From positions 3,224,001 to 3,288,000 of the forward strand of contig OX421963.1 in NCBI GenBank assembly GCA_949128115.1: a stretch of DNA of 64,000 nucleotides. Direction: 5' to 3'. The first letter of the stretch is position 1; each line of letters begins with the position of its first letter. The DNA comes from Anaspis maculata (taxonomy: Eukaryota > Arthropoda > Insecta > Coleoptera > Scraptiidae). Position numbers and translations under genes: made by a program. Below are positions 50,236 to 61,100 of the stretch, piece after piece. The notes under the pieces are model-generated. The model had not been told where the DNA came from and ran no database searches. It was given only the letters and a program-made list of their open reading frames with translations.

Positions 50236-51262
50236 TACAGGATGGTCCAGCTTAAATGTCATTGAATTCAAGGATCGATAAAGATTTTATTCTCTATCTT
50301 AATTTTTCAATGAGGGGGACTTTCTTCAGAAAACATATTTGAGAAATGCCTAATAACGGAGATATAGCCCTGCAAAGTTGGAAATGAATAGTAGTTTTTT
50401 CTGCATAGATTTTGGACCGTTCAACCGATTTGATTCAAATTTGAACCAAAAGATTACCGAAATTATCCTCTGTCAAACGATCATAACGTGTTCCATAACA
50501 AAGTTTCAGGGGCGTGAATATTAGGGGGTGCCCCCTGTTTCCCCCTATTTTGCACTCCCTTAGCTATTTTTGAAAACTGTTCGTATTTTTAAATTTTACG
50601 TTCAATTCAGACAGAAAAATCACTCCTGCAAAATTTTGATTGGAGGCTTCGTTTAGGAGATGTTCAAATTTGAAAGTTTGGAGAACATCGCGAAAGCACC
50701 ACTTTCAAAGGTCTAAAAATTGAAATCCAAAAAACACTCATGATTTCTCAGCTGAAATAGGTTTTCTAGAATTTCCAAGCTGATAAACTACCATTTTGTC
50801 TGAGAAACGAGGAATTTTCAGGGAAAAAACAATTTGATTTCGGGATATTTTCCAAAGTTTTAAACCCAAATATCTCCTAAACGAAGCCTCTGATCAAAAT
50901 ATTACACAAGTGTTTTTTTTCCAAAATTGAACGCAGAATTCAAAAATATGAACAATTTTCAAAAATAGGGGGTGAAAAATAGTGAGGGGGGAGGGGGCGC
51001 CTTATATCTACGCCCCTGAATTTTTTTTATTAAACATGTTCGACAGAAGATAATTTCAGTAAAGTTTTGGTTCAAATTTGGATCAAATCGGTGAAACGGT
51101 TCAAAAGTTATGCGAAAAAAATGATTATTCATTTCCAACTTTGAAGGGCTATTTCTTCATTATCAAGCATTTCTCAAATATGTTCTCTGAGGAAATACCC
51201 CTTCATTTTTCATTCTCTATCGATCCTTGAATTTGATGAGGTTTAAGCTGGACCACACTGTA
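50236..51262. mobile_element. Foldback element, 1,027 bp, near-complete palindrome
   Basis: The left end TACAGGATGGTCCAGCTTAA pairs with the right end TTTAAGCTGGACCACACTGTA. Matching landmarks continue inward: GAGAAATGC, CCAACTTT, TTTGGTTCAAATTTG, CGAAGCCTC and others. It has no ORF of note. Confidence 0.85.
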
Positions 51263-51517
51263 CATGTGACATTTTCCTCTCCTCTAAAATGCCGTCCCGG
51301 CATTCGGTTTTTGGTTTAAATAGCTTCCATATAGTTTTAAATGGAATAACTAAGATACAATAACTAGTTATAAGTGTTCGAGAATGGAGCGGTGGCGTCA
51401 ATCTATAAATATGACATTTCCCCCTCCCCTAAAATGCTGTTCCGGCATTCGGTTTTTAGTTTATACAGCTTCAATGTAGTTTTAAATGGGGTAACTGACA
51501 TATAATAACCAGCCATA

Positions 51518-52148
51518 TACAGGTGACTCAAAAGTGTCGGACCAAAACAATATACAGTACATGGAATCCTTCATGAGGCCCAGAAAAAATATCTATTGAA
51601 GTTATAAAGGGTCAAAGGGTGGTTCTTCGAACTCTTCCAGTTCCGTTATTTTGAAAGATTTTAATAAACTGATGGTGGCAGAATGATGATTGAGAAAAAC
51701 CAACCACTGCATATGTATTGAATTTGGTTTTCTATACAGGGTGAGTCAGAAACTTTGGAAATTGTTTTTCTTAAAAAATGCCTCTGGGCCATTTGGTTAG
51801 TCCCTCAACCGATGTGGAGCAGGAGATGACACGGTTTTGTGTACAGGAATTCTTTGGGAGGACTTTTTCTGAAGAAATTGTATTTTTTACTTGATGAATC
51901 ACCCTGTACATAAAATGGAAATGTAGTTGACACAGTAGTTGATATTGCTCATAATTCTTGTACCAACAGTTGACAGAAATCTTTAGAAATAACGAAAACA
52001 GGAGAGCTCAAAGGACCACTTTTTGACCCGTCATAACTTTAAAAGTAAAAGTCGGAGAATTTTTTTAAATAATTTTTGTGGGTTTTATGAGATAATCCAT
52101 TTACCATGTATGTATTGTTTTGGTCCGACACTTTTGGATCACCCTGTA
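51518..52148. mobile_element. Foldback element with AAAAGTGTCGGACC arms
   Basis: The left end TACAGGTGACTCAAAAGTGT pairs with the right end ACACTTTTGGATCACCCTGTA. The arms extend through GGACCAAAACAATA and GACCCTTTATAACTTCAATA-like blocks near both ends. A smaller element is nested inside it. Confidence 0.85.
51735..51908. mobile_element. Nested MITE, 174 bp
   Basis: TACAGGGTGAGTCAGAAACT at the left and GATGAATCACCCTGTA at the right are inverted ends. The interior arms are A/T-rich (TTTCTTAAAAAATG / ATTTTTTACTTG). It lies inside the 51518-52148 foldback, so it inserted later or arose from a shared terminus. Confidence 0.8.
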
Positions 52149-53288
52149 TATGCGAGAATGAAGATGAATGGGTTTTATTAGCGAAACGAAATTTTTTTTC
52201 TGTTTCAATAAGTCAATTTTTCAAAAAAAATTTGAAGTGACGTGACAATTCTTTGAATGCCGAGTCGGCATTTTAGGGCCCGTCAGTACCCCTGCACTCA
52301 TTGCGCGTTGCTTTCACCAGCAACTACCTTTGTCGCGGGGAAATGGGTGGGCGTCAACCTATACAGGTAACATTTCTCCCTCCCCTGAAATGCAATCCCG
52401 GCATTCAGTTTTTGGTTTATACAAGGCGTTACACATTTTTGTCAATATTTTAGGAAATGGTAGATTCAAAAAATAAGTGGACTTTCTCGAAAAAATTAAC
52501 ATTGGAAATGAATCACAATGGAGATAGAGGCTTCCAAAGTTGAGTTTTGAATTTTTTTTTGTCAAAACTCCAAGTTTAATCCCTGGATTTTGACCAAATT
52601 TGGCACACAAAGTAAGTTGATGATACCTACTAAGCTGGTCATATTGACTTTTGTCACATTTGTAAAATTTGTTATTTTTATTATTTTTTCATATTTTTCA
52701 TTTTTCGTTTTCTTTTTGGCCTTGAAAGCACTAATTTTTCGATGCTCTATAATCTCCTGGAATATTGACAAAAAAAGTGGAACACCATGTATAGTTCAAT
52801 AAGTCAGTTTTTCCAAAAATCTTGGAGAGTGACAACCAAAAGTAGCTATGATTATGCGAGAATGGAGATGAATGGGTTCTACTAGCGACACATTTTTTCA
52901 TTTCTTCAAAAATTTTGGAGGGTGACAGCCCTTTGAATGTCGAGTCGATATTTTAGGGGAGATGGAGATGTCACATGTGTGGTCTGACGTCAGTCCTTCC
53001 CCCCGCGACAAAGGCAGTTGCTAGTAATAGGTTTAAATATTGTAGTTGATAAGGTAAATACACAATTAAATGAGAATTACTGGACTCTCTACTTGAACCA
53101 CCTCTGAGCTACTTACCCCTAACCCGCGAGTAAAGGGCTCGGGCCTCAGCCTTACGCGACAATAAACTGGAAGAATCACTCCTTGATAATTTCGCAGCAC
53201 TTACCAGGCACTCTGGAACAAAAAATGCGAAAGGGAGACATTGTGGTGGCGCTTGAATAAAACACTTGATACTCGACATACTTCATTA
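52149..53288. other. Intergenic sequence between cyc and ALKBH4 3' ends
   Basis: Contains members of the GCCG-hairpin repeat to about 53030. Bases 53040-53288 include a GAAAGGGAGACATTGTGGTGGCGC motif and otherwise nothing recognised. Confidence 0.5.
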
Positions 53289-54209
53289 TCAAAAAAACTT
53301 CACAGCCTTCTCAAGTATCGCTTCGCCTTCTTCGTACTTGCCACCTCGCGGTAAATACGGCGGCGTAAACTCACGATAAGCCAGACAAACGCGCCTTTCT
53401 TTTATATCCTCTCGCAGAATCCTGTGCTCCCAATCGTACCTAGCCGAACTGTACATCACCAGAAGCGACCGTCTCGGCATCGGTATCCTAACTACCGGAT
53501 AGTCTTTCCCGTTAATTTTAGGTTCTACTTTATGACTGTCTACTATTTTCGTACCAAAAATTAATTTACCATCCCGGCTCAAAACCGCAGGGTACTTTTC
53601 AACGCAATCCAAGTTGTACTTGTCGCCCTTGGCGTTGTAAGTCATGGTCAGCACGGAGTCGGCAAGCAGGTTGACGGTGATTATTCTTTCGCCCCAGATC
53701 CAGCAGTCGTCGACGTGCGGGTCGATCGAAGCGCCTCGTTCGGGGTCGTACTCTAAAGAGCACTGCTCGATGGTTTTGAAACCTTCAAGAATCGGAACTG
53801 ATCCAAACTTGTCCTGGACGAGTTTGGAAAACGCGGGGAAGCCGGCGAAATCGCCGAGGCGCAGCTTGCGTCCTCTGAAATTGCATTTCGGGCCAAAGTT
53901 TTGCTTGCGGCGTCCGCTTTGGGACAAATCCCACGGCATGCCGTCAATACCGGATATCAAGGCTTGTTCTTCGGCTTCGCTTAAAAAGTTGGGTTCGAAG
54001 TAAACGCCTGGGTAGTCGATAGGCTGCCCGGTGTGATTCGGGTGTTCGCTTAGCGCATCCCAGCCGGGCCAAGCTTTCGAACAGGCCGGACAGTACACGT
54101 AGCTGTTCGATTTGTCCAAGCTCGGGTCTTCGGTTTCGATTCCGTAATCGGCTTCGCATATGAGACAGGTGCGTCTGCCTTTGCAGCCACAGGGCCTTGG
54201 TTTGTCCAT
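53289..54209 (-). CDS. ALKBH4: ALKBH4-type 2-oxoglutarate/Fe(II) dioxygenase
   Basis: An uninterrupted 306-residue protein. ALKBH4 enzymes oxidatively demethylate substrates; human ALKBH4 is linked to actin K84 demethylation and actomyosin function, and DNA N6-methyladenine has also been proposed. The N terminus carries a cysteine cluster typical of ALKBH4 (CGCKGRRTCLICE, C7-C18, and C40-x2-C43). The double-stranded beta-helix has the iron ligands H165 and D167 (DPHVDDCWIWG) and H262 (RYDWEHRI), and the 2-oxoglutarate-binding R-x5-R pair R273/R279. The length is normal for the family, so the gene looks complete without introns. The start is the first Met before the cysteine cluster, in context GCAAAATGG. 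It lies tail-to-tail with cyc and downstream of JIP1 on the same strand. Confidence 0.95.
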   Translation of the reverse strand: MDKPRPCGCKGRRTCLICEADYGIETEDPSLDKSNSYVYCPACSKAWPGWDALSEHPNHTGQPIDYPGVYFEPNFLSEAEEQALISGIDGMPWDLSQSGRRKQNFGPKCNFRGRKLRLGDFAGFPAFSKLVQDKFGSVPILEGFKTIEQCSLEYDPERGASIDPHVDDCWIWGERIITVNLLADSVLTMTYNAKGDKYNLDCVEKYPAVLSRDGKLIFGTKIVDSHKVEPKINGKDYPVVRIPMPRRSLLVMYSSARYDWEHRILREDIKERRVCLAYREFTPPYLPRGGKYEEGEAILEKAVKFF

Positions 54210-55046
54210 TTTGCAGGTTAATCGCCAAAAATGGGGCGATTTTATCCAAATTTGCCACGAGAAAAATCGAGGTTATGTTAGCTAAAAATCTACATTATTA
54301 CTAATTCGGCAGTGACAGCGTAGTGCTTTTACCTGTTATTCAATTAAATCACGGCTTCAGTTGTATTTCACCGAGTTCCAGCCGTAATTTGGAGTGGAAA
54401 TGGTAAGTAAATGAAAAGTGACAATTGAGGTTATGTCACGCTGTCACCTTTTTGTCAAAGTTTTGATTGATGTCAAAGTCTAAAAAATCACATAAAAGCT
54501 ACAATTCAGTTATTCAAACTGAAAACCCTCACCTTTTACAGTTTTAGTGGTTTTTCTTCATATTCTATCGTAAACTAGCTTTGAAAAGCTGAAAATTTAG
54601 CGCAAAGCCCGTACAAAACAGCTGCCTGTACAGACTTGTCCATTTCGCGGGTAGATGTCGCGGCGCTCTACGTCAAAGTCGAAATTGGCGTATCCAAAAA
54701 TTGCTTGAAGTCCGACGTTTCAGCTAAAAACGCTACGTTTTCTTTGCTTTTTTACAGTTTACCGTGAGCTGGCTGCCAAAAACTGGAAATGCAACGTTGA
54801 AATCTCAAAAATATTCAATTACGTAAGCTTGGCAAGAAAACTGACAGGTGGCGCCACAGGCTGTGTGTCAAAATCTAAAATTGACTAAGCAGGACCGGAG
54901 TTGGCCCCAAACGTGGGCCGTAATCTAAGGAAGTCTTCTATAACAAAGTGCAGGATGTCCAACGCACGTGCAACTAAAATTATCTTTTTTTTATTGAAGA
55001 TGACACAGCATTAAATGTATTTACAGTTTATTATTGCACTACACAA
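54210..55046. other. Intergenic region: JIP1 3' end and ALKBH4 promoter
   Basis: AATAAA on the minus strand at 54990-54995 lies about 50 nt after the JIP1 stop and is its likely polyadenylation signal; another at 55027-55032 is very close to the stop. The ALKBH4 5' UTR and promoter must lie within about 54210-54900. A small hairpin (AATCGCC / GGCGATT) sits at 54220-54242, just before the ALKBH4 start codon. No canonical TATA box is obvious. Confidence 0.5.
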
Positions 55047-55119
55047 TTATTCAATGTAGATATCTTCCACGGGATAAGCAGTCTCTATGAACTTTTGATA
55101 GAACCTTTGGAAGGCACGC
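55047..55119 (-). CDS. Aplip1: JIP1 last exon (end of PTB and kinesin-binding tail)
   Basis: Acceptor TTTTTCCGCAG, then GRAFQRFYQKFIETAYPVED to IYIE and TAA. It is too short to stand out as an open frame but is fixed by phase and by the conserved JIP1 C terminus. Confidence 0.93.
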
Positions 55120-58100
55120 CTGCGGAAAAACAATCAAATTATCATCACTATACCCAACTTTCAATTTCTACTGATTGCTTGCTCACACCAGGTTTCACAA
55201 ACACAATTTATTACTCCTCCTTTATTTACCTAATCATTTCAGAATTCTCTGAGCAAATCCCAATTATAACAAGAGTTTTAATTGAGGGCTCAATTCAAAA
55301 TTAATCAGGTACACTTCGAGGATGTTTCTTTGTGAAACCCGCAGAGCAAGATTTTCAAAGTAAAAATGAAATGAAAAAGACAAGGGGTTAGAAAATAGGG
55401 GAATATGGGTGGATTTGGGACAAGGACTTACCCCACTGCTTCAGCTACTGGTCTGGTGGTGTCCGTGCCACGGAAAACGTGGCAGGCAAACCTCTGCAAA
55501 GTCGGATGCTTGGTGATGAAGCCTAAATAGCGGTGATCGCGGGGGTGGAAAGCGCAGAACGAGACGTTCTTGAGGGAATAGAAGTAATCTATGCAAGGTT
55601 CGTTTTGCTGTTGGAAACAAGAAACCACCTTATAGCCTTTTTCCATACTCATATTATCTACCTACTTATCAAACAATAAAGCCTCTTGAAATTTGAATGA
55701 ACATCCAAAACGAGTTGAGCTAACATTTGAGAGCTTATCATGGAAGGGAGTATTATGTGATGGCACCATTCACTGACCAAAACAATTAAATACACCTTCC
55801 AGCTTTCTTCAGACTCTTCAAAAGAGGTTTTGAAACTTTCAAGAGGCTTTTAAACTAAGCACAAGCTAACTGTAATAATTCTACAATGGATCTGGCTTGG
55901 ATACTGACATTTCTCTTTCGTCTGTCGACCATGCGCAGGCCCTGATCGGAAACTTCGAGGATGCAGGGCTGAGGTTCGGGTTCGCTGGCCGAATTCCCGA
56001 TGACCCTCCTGACCGCCTGGCACACGACAGAAGTGCCTTTGTGGGCCAGGGTTTCCACAGAGCCCATGTAGCCCAGGAGGTACCGTTCTCGCCTGCCGTG
56101 CTCCATGGACGAGTCCCAGTCGCTGTAATCACAGTCCACCGCGTATGCCGACGGGAAGATGCCCATCCTTCCCGTCCTCAGGTTCACTCCTGAAATTTAA
56201 AATTCGAAATTATTCAAGAAAAGTCTTCGGTAAATTCAAACAGTAGAAAGCGTTTTTATTAAATCAATAACGACCACTGTAAGTGAGTCTTTACTAGAAA
56301 ATGAGTGATTATTGGCTACTGTATCTTTATAACACTCGTTAGCGCTCGTGTCCCAAACGACATACGCGTGAATAATAACTCTCATTATACGCTAGTTGAA
56401 TAATATTTTATTATTCAATGCCGTTTTGAATAATGTACACATAACTCAAATGTGCACGTTTTACATACTTTACCAGTTGAATAAAGCGTAACTTCTACTC
56501 TTGTGTAATGACCATTACTCATTCGGATGTTTTACGATATTCGGCAAGGTTCGTGTCAGCAAACTGAATCCTCTTGAGCAATTGCAATCACTACACGCTC
56601 GTTGGATAATATACTATATACTAGTTAGCTAGTTCTAATTCCACTAGTGATTTTTTTTCTTTCCCAAGATGGAGATTGCCACCCCAAAATTGAATAAAAT
56701 ATTGTACAAAACATGTAAATTGAGAGTATTATTCACTCAAAGAATTAGCTCCACTCGTCTTATATGATCGTGAAGTAAACTTCCTTCTCGTGAGCAAACA
56801 TACTTTTGATTGACTACGTACCTACTGCATGAATATTTTTTATTTCACTCTCAGAATGAAATAAAACCATTAGTGAAATAGAACGACTCAATTTTGATTT
56901 TTTTTTTGGTGATATAAAATGTTTTTCCCTCGTTTTTTCCTACTTGCAATGGGTAACGTATACTTTATTTCACTCATTTGCGTTAGGCAAGGACTTCCGT
57001 TGCTGCACGCGAGTTCATTATTTCACTGTTTTATAATATACGTCACATGGCGGGGGAGGGGGTCTCCTATTGAAAGAAAACAGCTGATTATTTCACTGGA
57101 GTGATTACAACCCTCGCTTTTCTTGCGCTGCAAATATTCACAAGTGAAATAATCACCTTCGTTTCCTTACTTTATTGCATAAAAAGCTATTATTTCACTA
57201 GTGAATCATTTTTTCAATTTCATTGAAGATCTAACTTTTGGGACTTACCATGCCAAAATTGAATTAAATATTGCATGAAAGACGTGATTTAAGGCATTTA
57301 TTGTATGAATATCTATCAATGTGAACGTAGCCTTAGAGCTCCTTTCAAAGACTATCGGCCCAGTGTGAGTCGCTTTGAAGGTGCGTTCAGTCAGCTTATT
57401 TAGTCGCTGTTTTAGTTTTAGTCGTTGTCGTAACAGAGAAGAGCGTTCATACAGCAAGATTTAGTGGTAAGAATTGACCAATAGGAGCTCGAATGATACT
57501 GCGCGAACCTTCATCTTCATACGGTCCGTGTTCATAATGGGTAGTATTAATATAAAAACTCGTAAAAAAATAAGCATAAATAAGTATTTGCTTACATTTA
57601 TGAGGAGTACAACTCCTCTGAAATCGAAGCAAATGCTTATGCTATTTTTTTATTGATACATACAACCCAGTACCATCACCATCCATGCTCATACCTTATA
57701 CCGGTAATTACGCAACCTGCAAGTCGGCATCATACGACAAAGTTCGGAATTCTTACGACTAAAATTAATACTAAAACTCTGTATGAACGCCGCGCATATG
57801 ACGCGTGCTTTCTACTTTCAAATTTACGACAACGACTACAACTAAAACTAAAACCAAGCTGACTGAACCCACCTTGAGACGAAAGCAATAATTTAAGTAA
57901 AGCTCAGTTTACACGACTGATTTCTGCACTTGCCGCGCAAAGTGCAAATGGCTAGTCCCAGTTCTGTGGGAAAATGCAAGTCATGCTTCAAATGACGTTC
58001 TTTTTCGCTATTGAAATATATAGGTGCGATTTACATTGAGCTCGGTTTAACAACTGATTTCAACACTGCAGAAGTGCCAAACCAAACACTAGAACGACTT

Positions 58101-61100
58101 CTGAAATAAATTGCAAGCGATGCTTCAGGCAAAATGATGCAATTTTTCGATGACTAATACAAGTGCGACTTACGTAAAGCTTGGTTTACATTGAAAATTT
58201 GGTTTCTACACGCATTATGTCACGCGACTTGTGCAAGTTTTCTAACAAAATGCAGGGCGAGTTTTAGAGGACACGACGTATTTTTTTGGCGCCTGAGACC
58301 AGCACAATTTCTGTGAAGCTCTGTTCACGCAATTGACTCGTATGCCTGAAGGGTGCGTCGCGTGAATAACGACGACTAGTGCAAGTTTTGCGAGCGATGC
58401 TTTCGAAGATACGACTTATATAAAGCATGAAGCTCGATTTACACATACCTACATAATTGAATTTTGTTCTTGCTCATTGTGTCAGGCGAGTGCCAATGAT
58501 TTGTACAAATTTTGCTTCAAACGTAAAACAAGCTTCAGGACACATTATGCATCACTTTGTCATTTGGAAACCAGTGTTATTTACGTGAAGCTCGGTTTAC
58601 ACAATTGATTTTAACGCCTCACGTGTGCGTCGCGTAAATGATGGTGGCTAGTGCAAGTTTTGCAAGCGATGCTTGAGAAGACACAATTTACATAAAGCTC
58701 GGTTTACACATACCTGCACAGTGATTTTTTTTGCACAATGTGTCAGGCGAGTGGAAATGATTTGTACAAATTTTATTTCAAATTGTAAAGCAAGCTCTAG
58801 GACACTATGCATTACTTTGTCGTTTGGAAACCAGTGTGATTTACGTAAGGCTCGGTTTACACAATTGATTTTTTGTCTCAAGAGTGCGTCGCGTAAAAGA
58901 CGGTGACTAGTGCAACTTTTGCAAGCGATGCTTTAGAAGGCACGATTTACATAAAGTTCGGTTTACACATACCTTCACAGTGAATTTTTTTTGCACAATG
59001 TGCCAGGCGAGTGGAAATGATGTGTACAAATTTTGTTTTAAAATGAGAAGCAAGCTTTAGGACACTATGCATTACTTTGTCGTTTGAAAACCAGTGTTAT
59101 TCACGTAAAGCTCGGTTTACACAATTGATTTTTTTTGTCTCAAGAGTGCGTCGCGTGAATGACGGTGACTAGTGCAACTTTTGCAAGCGAAGATTTAGAA
59201 GGCACAATTTACATAAAGCTCGGTTTACACATACCTGCACAATTGAGTTTTGTTCCTGCATATTGGGTCAGGCGAGTGCCAACAATTTGTACAAATTTTG
59301 TTTAAAATATGTAAAATAAACCTCAGGACACATATGCATTATTTTGTCATTTGGAGACCAGCGTCATTCACGTGAAGCTCGGTCTACATAATTGATTTTT
59401 ATTTCTCAAGGGTGCGTCGCGTGAATGATCATGATTAGTGCAAGTTTTGCAAGAAATGCTTCAGAAGACACGAGTTACATGAAGCTGAGTTCACACATAT
59501 CTATACAATTAAATTTTGACTTGGTACATTGATCAGGCGAGTACCAATGATTTGTGCAAATTTTATTCAAAGCTCGGTTTACACAATCAAACTTGGCTTT
59601 GTACTTGTACTAAGGTACTTCTTCGGCTTTTACATTATATGTGTCGCGCGAATTGACTTGTACAAGTTTTGTAACGAAATATGCAAGGTGAGCATAAGAA
59701 AAAAGATAGTGCATATTTGTGTCGTCCTTGACCAGCAAATTTACATAAAGCTCGATTTACACAACTGATTTTTACAGCTACTGACGAGTGCCAATGAATA
59801 GTGAAAGCAAGTTCTGTAATAAAATGTAAGCGATGCTTTCAACGACAGGACAAAATTCTTCAGTTACAACGACAGAGGTGCAATTCAAATAAAGCTTCAT
59901 TTACAAAATCAAATTTGGTTTTTGCACTTTGTTTTTTTCAACCGAGTGTCAATGACTTGTTCAGTTTGGTTATTAAGTGCAAGGCAAGCTTTAGGAAACA
60001 GAGCATTTTTTGTGGTCTAAGATCAGTGTCATTTACATAAAGCTCGATTTATGCAAATGATTCACGTAATGGTTTGTACCAGTCGATACGAGTTGAGTTG
60101 GTGGTATAACAGAAGCTTCTTTTACAAATCTGAATAAAAAATATTTATCACCAAAAATACAGGGTGTCCGTTTTTCGACGCTAAGCATGGGTATCTCGCT
60201 TATCTTTAGAGATACAGAGTCGGTTAAATTAGGAAAAAGTTGCGAATTTTCATGACGATCAATGATCCAAGAAGATATTTGACTTGTCAGTTTTAGTTTT
60301 TGAGATATCGAGAAGAAACAGAAATTTGTAATTTTTGTTTTTATTTTTTATTTGAAAAACGGTTGAAGTAGCCTTTTCTAACTAAGACATTGTGGAGGCA
60401 CTTTTTCAAGGGGAATTCAATGTTGCCAAAATCCTCATTCTAGCTTCCAAAACAACCGAGATATGACATTCAACTTTTTTTTCTCTTATGGGTGCCATAT
60501 TGGATTTTGAAATTTTTGAATACAATTTTATTTTCTGGTTACAACGATGTGTCACATGCCACTGTTGAATTCATACTTTACAGCAAAAAATTAATTTTTT
60601 ATTTTTCAAAGAGTGCTTTGGAAACAAAATCAGCACCGACAATAAAAAAAAAGACGTAAATGTCAAACATTTATCCAACAATGACATGTGGCACATCGTT
60701 CTAACCCGAAAAGAGTACCGTATTCAAAAATATCAAAATCCAATATGGCGCCCATTAGAGAAAAAAGTTGAATGTTGTATCTCGGTTGCTTTGAAAGCTA
60801 GAATAAAGATTTTGGCAGCTTTGGATCCCCCTTGAAAAAGTGCACTGACAATGTCTAGATTAGAAAAGGCCACCTTCAACGGTTTTTTGAATAAAGAATG
60901 AAAACAAAAATTCAAATTTGTTTTTTCACGATATCTCAAAAACGAAAATCGATACGTCAAATTTCTTTTTGGATTATTGATCGTCATAAAAATGCGCAAC
61001 TTTTTCCTAATTTAACCGACTTTGTATCTCTCAAGATAAGCGAGATACCCATGCTTAGCCTCGAAAAACGGACACCTGTATATATTTTTTATTGGGGTTG

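Larger units (their letters stand above)
50160..53030. repeat. Cluster of GCCGTCCCGGC-hairpin repeats
   Basis: The unit CCCTCCCCTAAAATGCCGTC-CCGGCATTC followed by a TTTTTGGTTTATACA-like block occurs near 50192, 51275, 51421 and 52377. Inverted relatives occur near 52257 (GCCGAGTCGGCATTTTAGGG) and 52938. An inverted pair, CGCGTTGCTTTCACCAGCAA / GCGACAAAGGCAGTTGCTAG, lies near 52304 and 53008. Foldback elements are embedded between the copies. Confidence 0.75.

Noticed and set aside
53644..54003. Plus-strand 119-codon frame opposite ALKBH4
   Set aside because: It is antisense to a complete and conserved dioxygenase gene.
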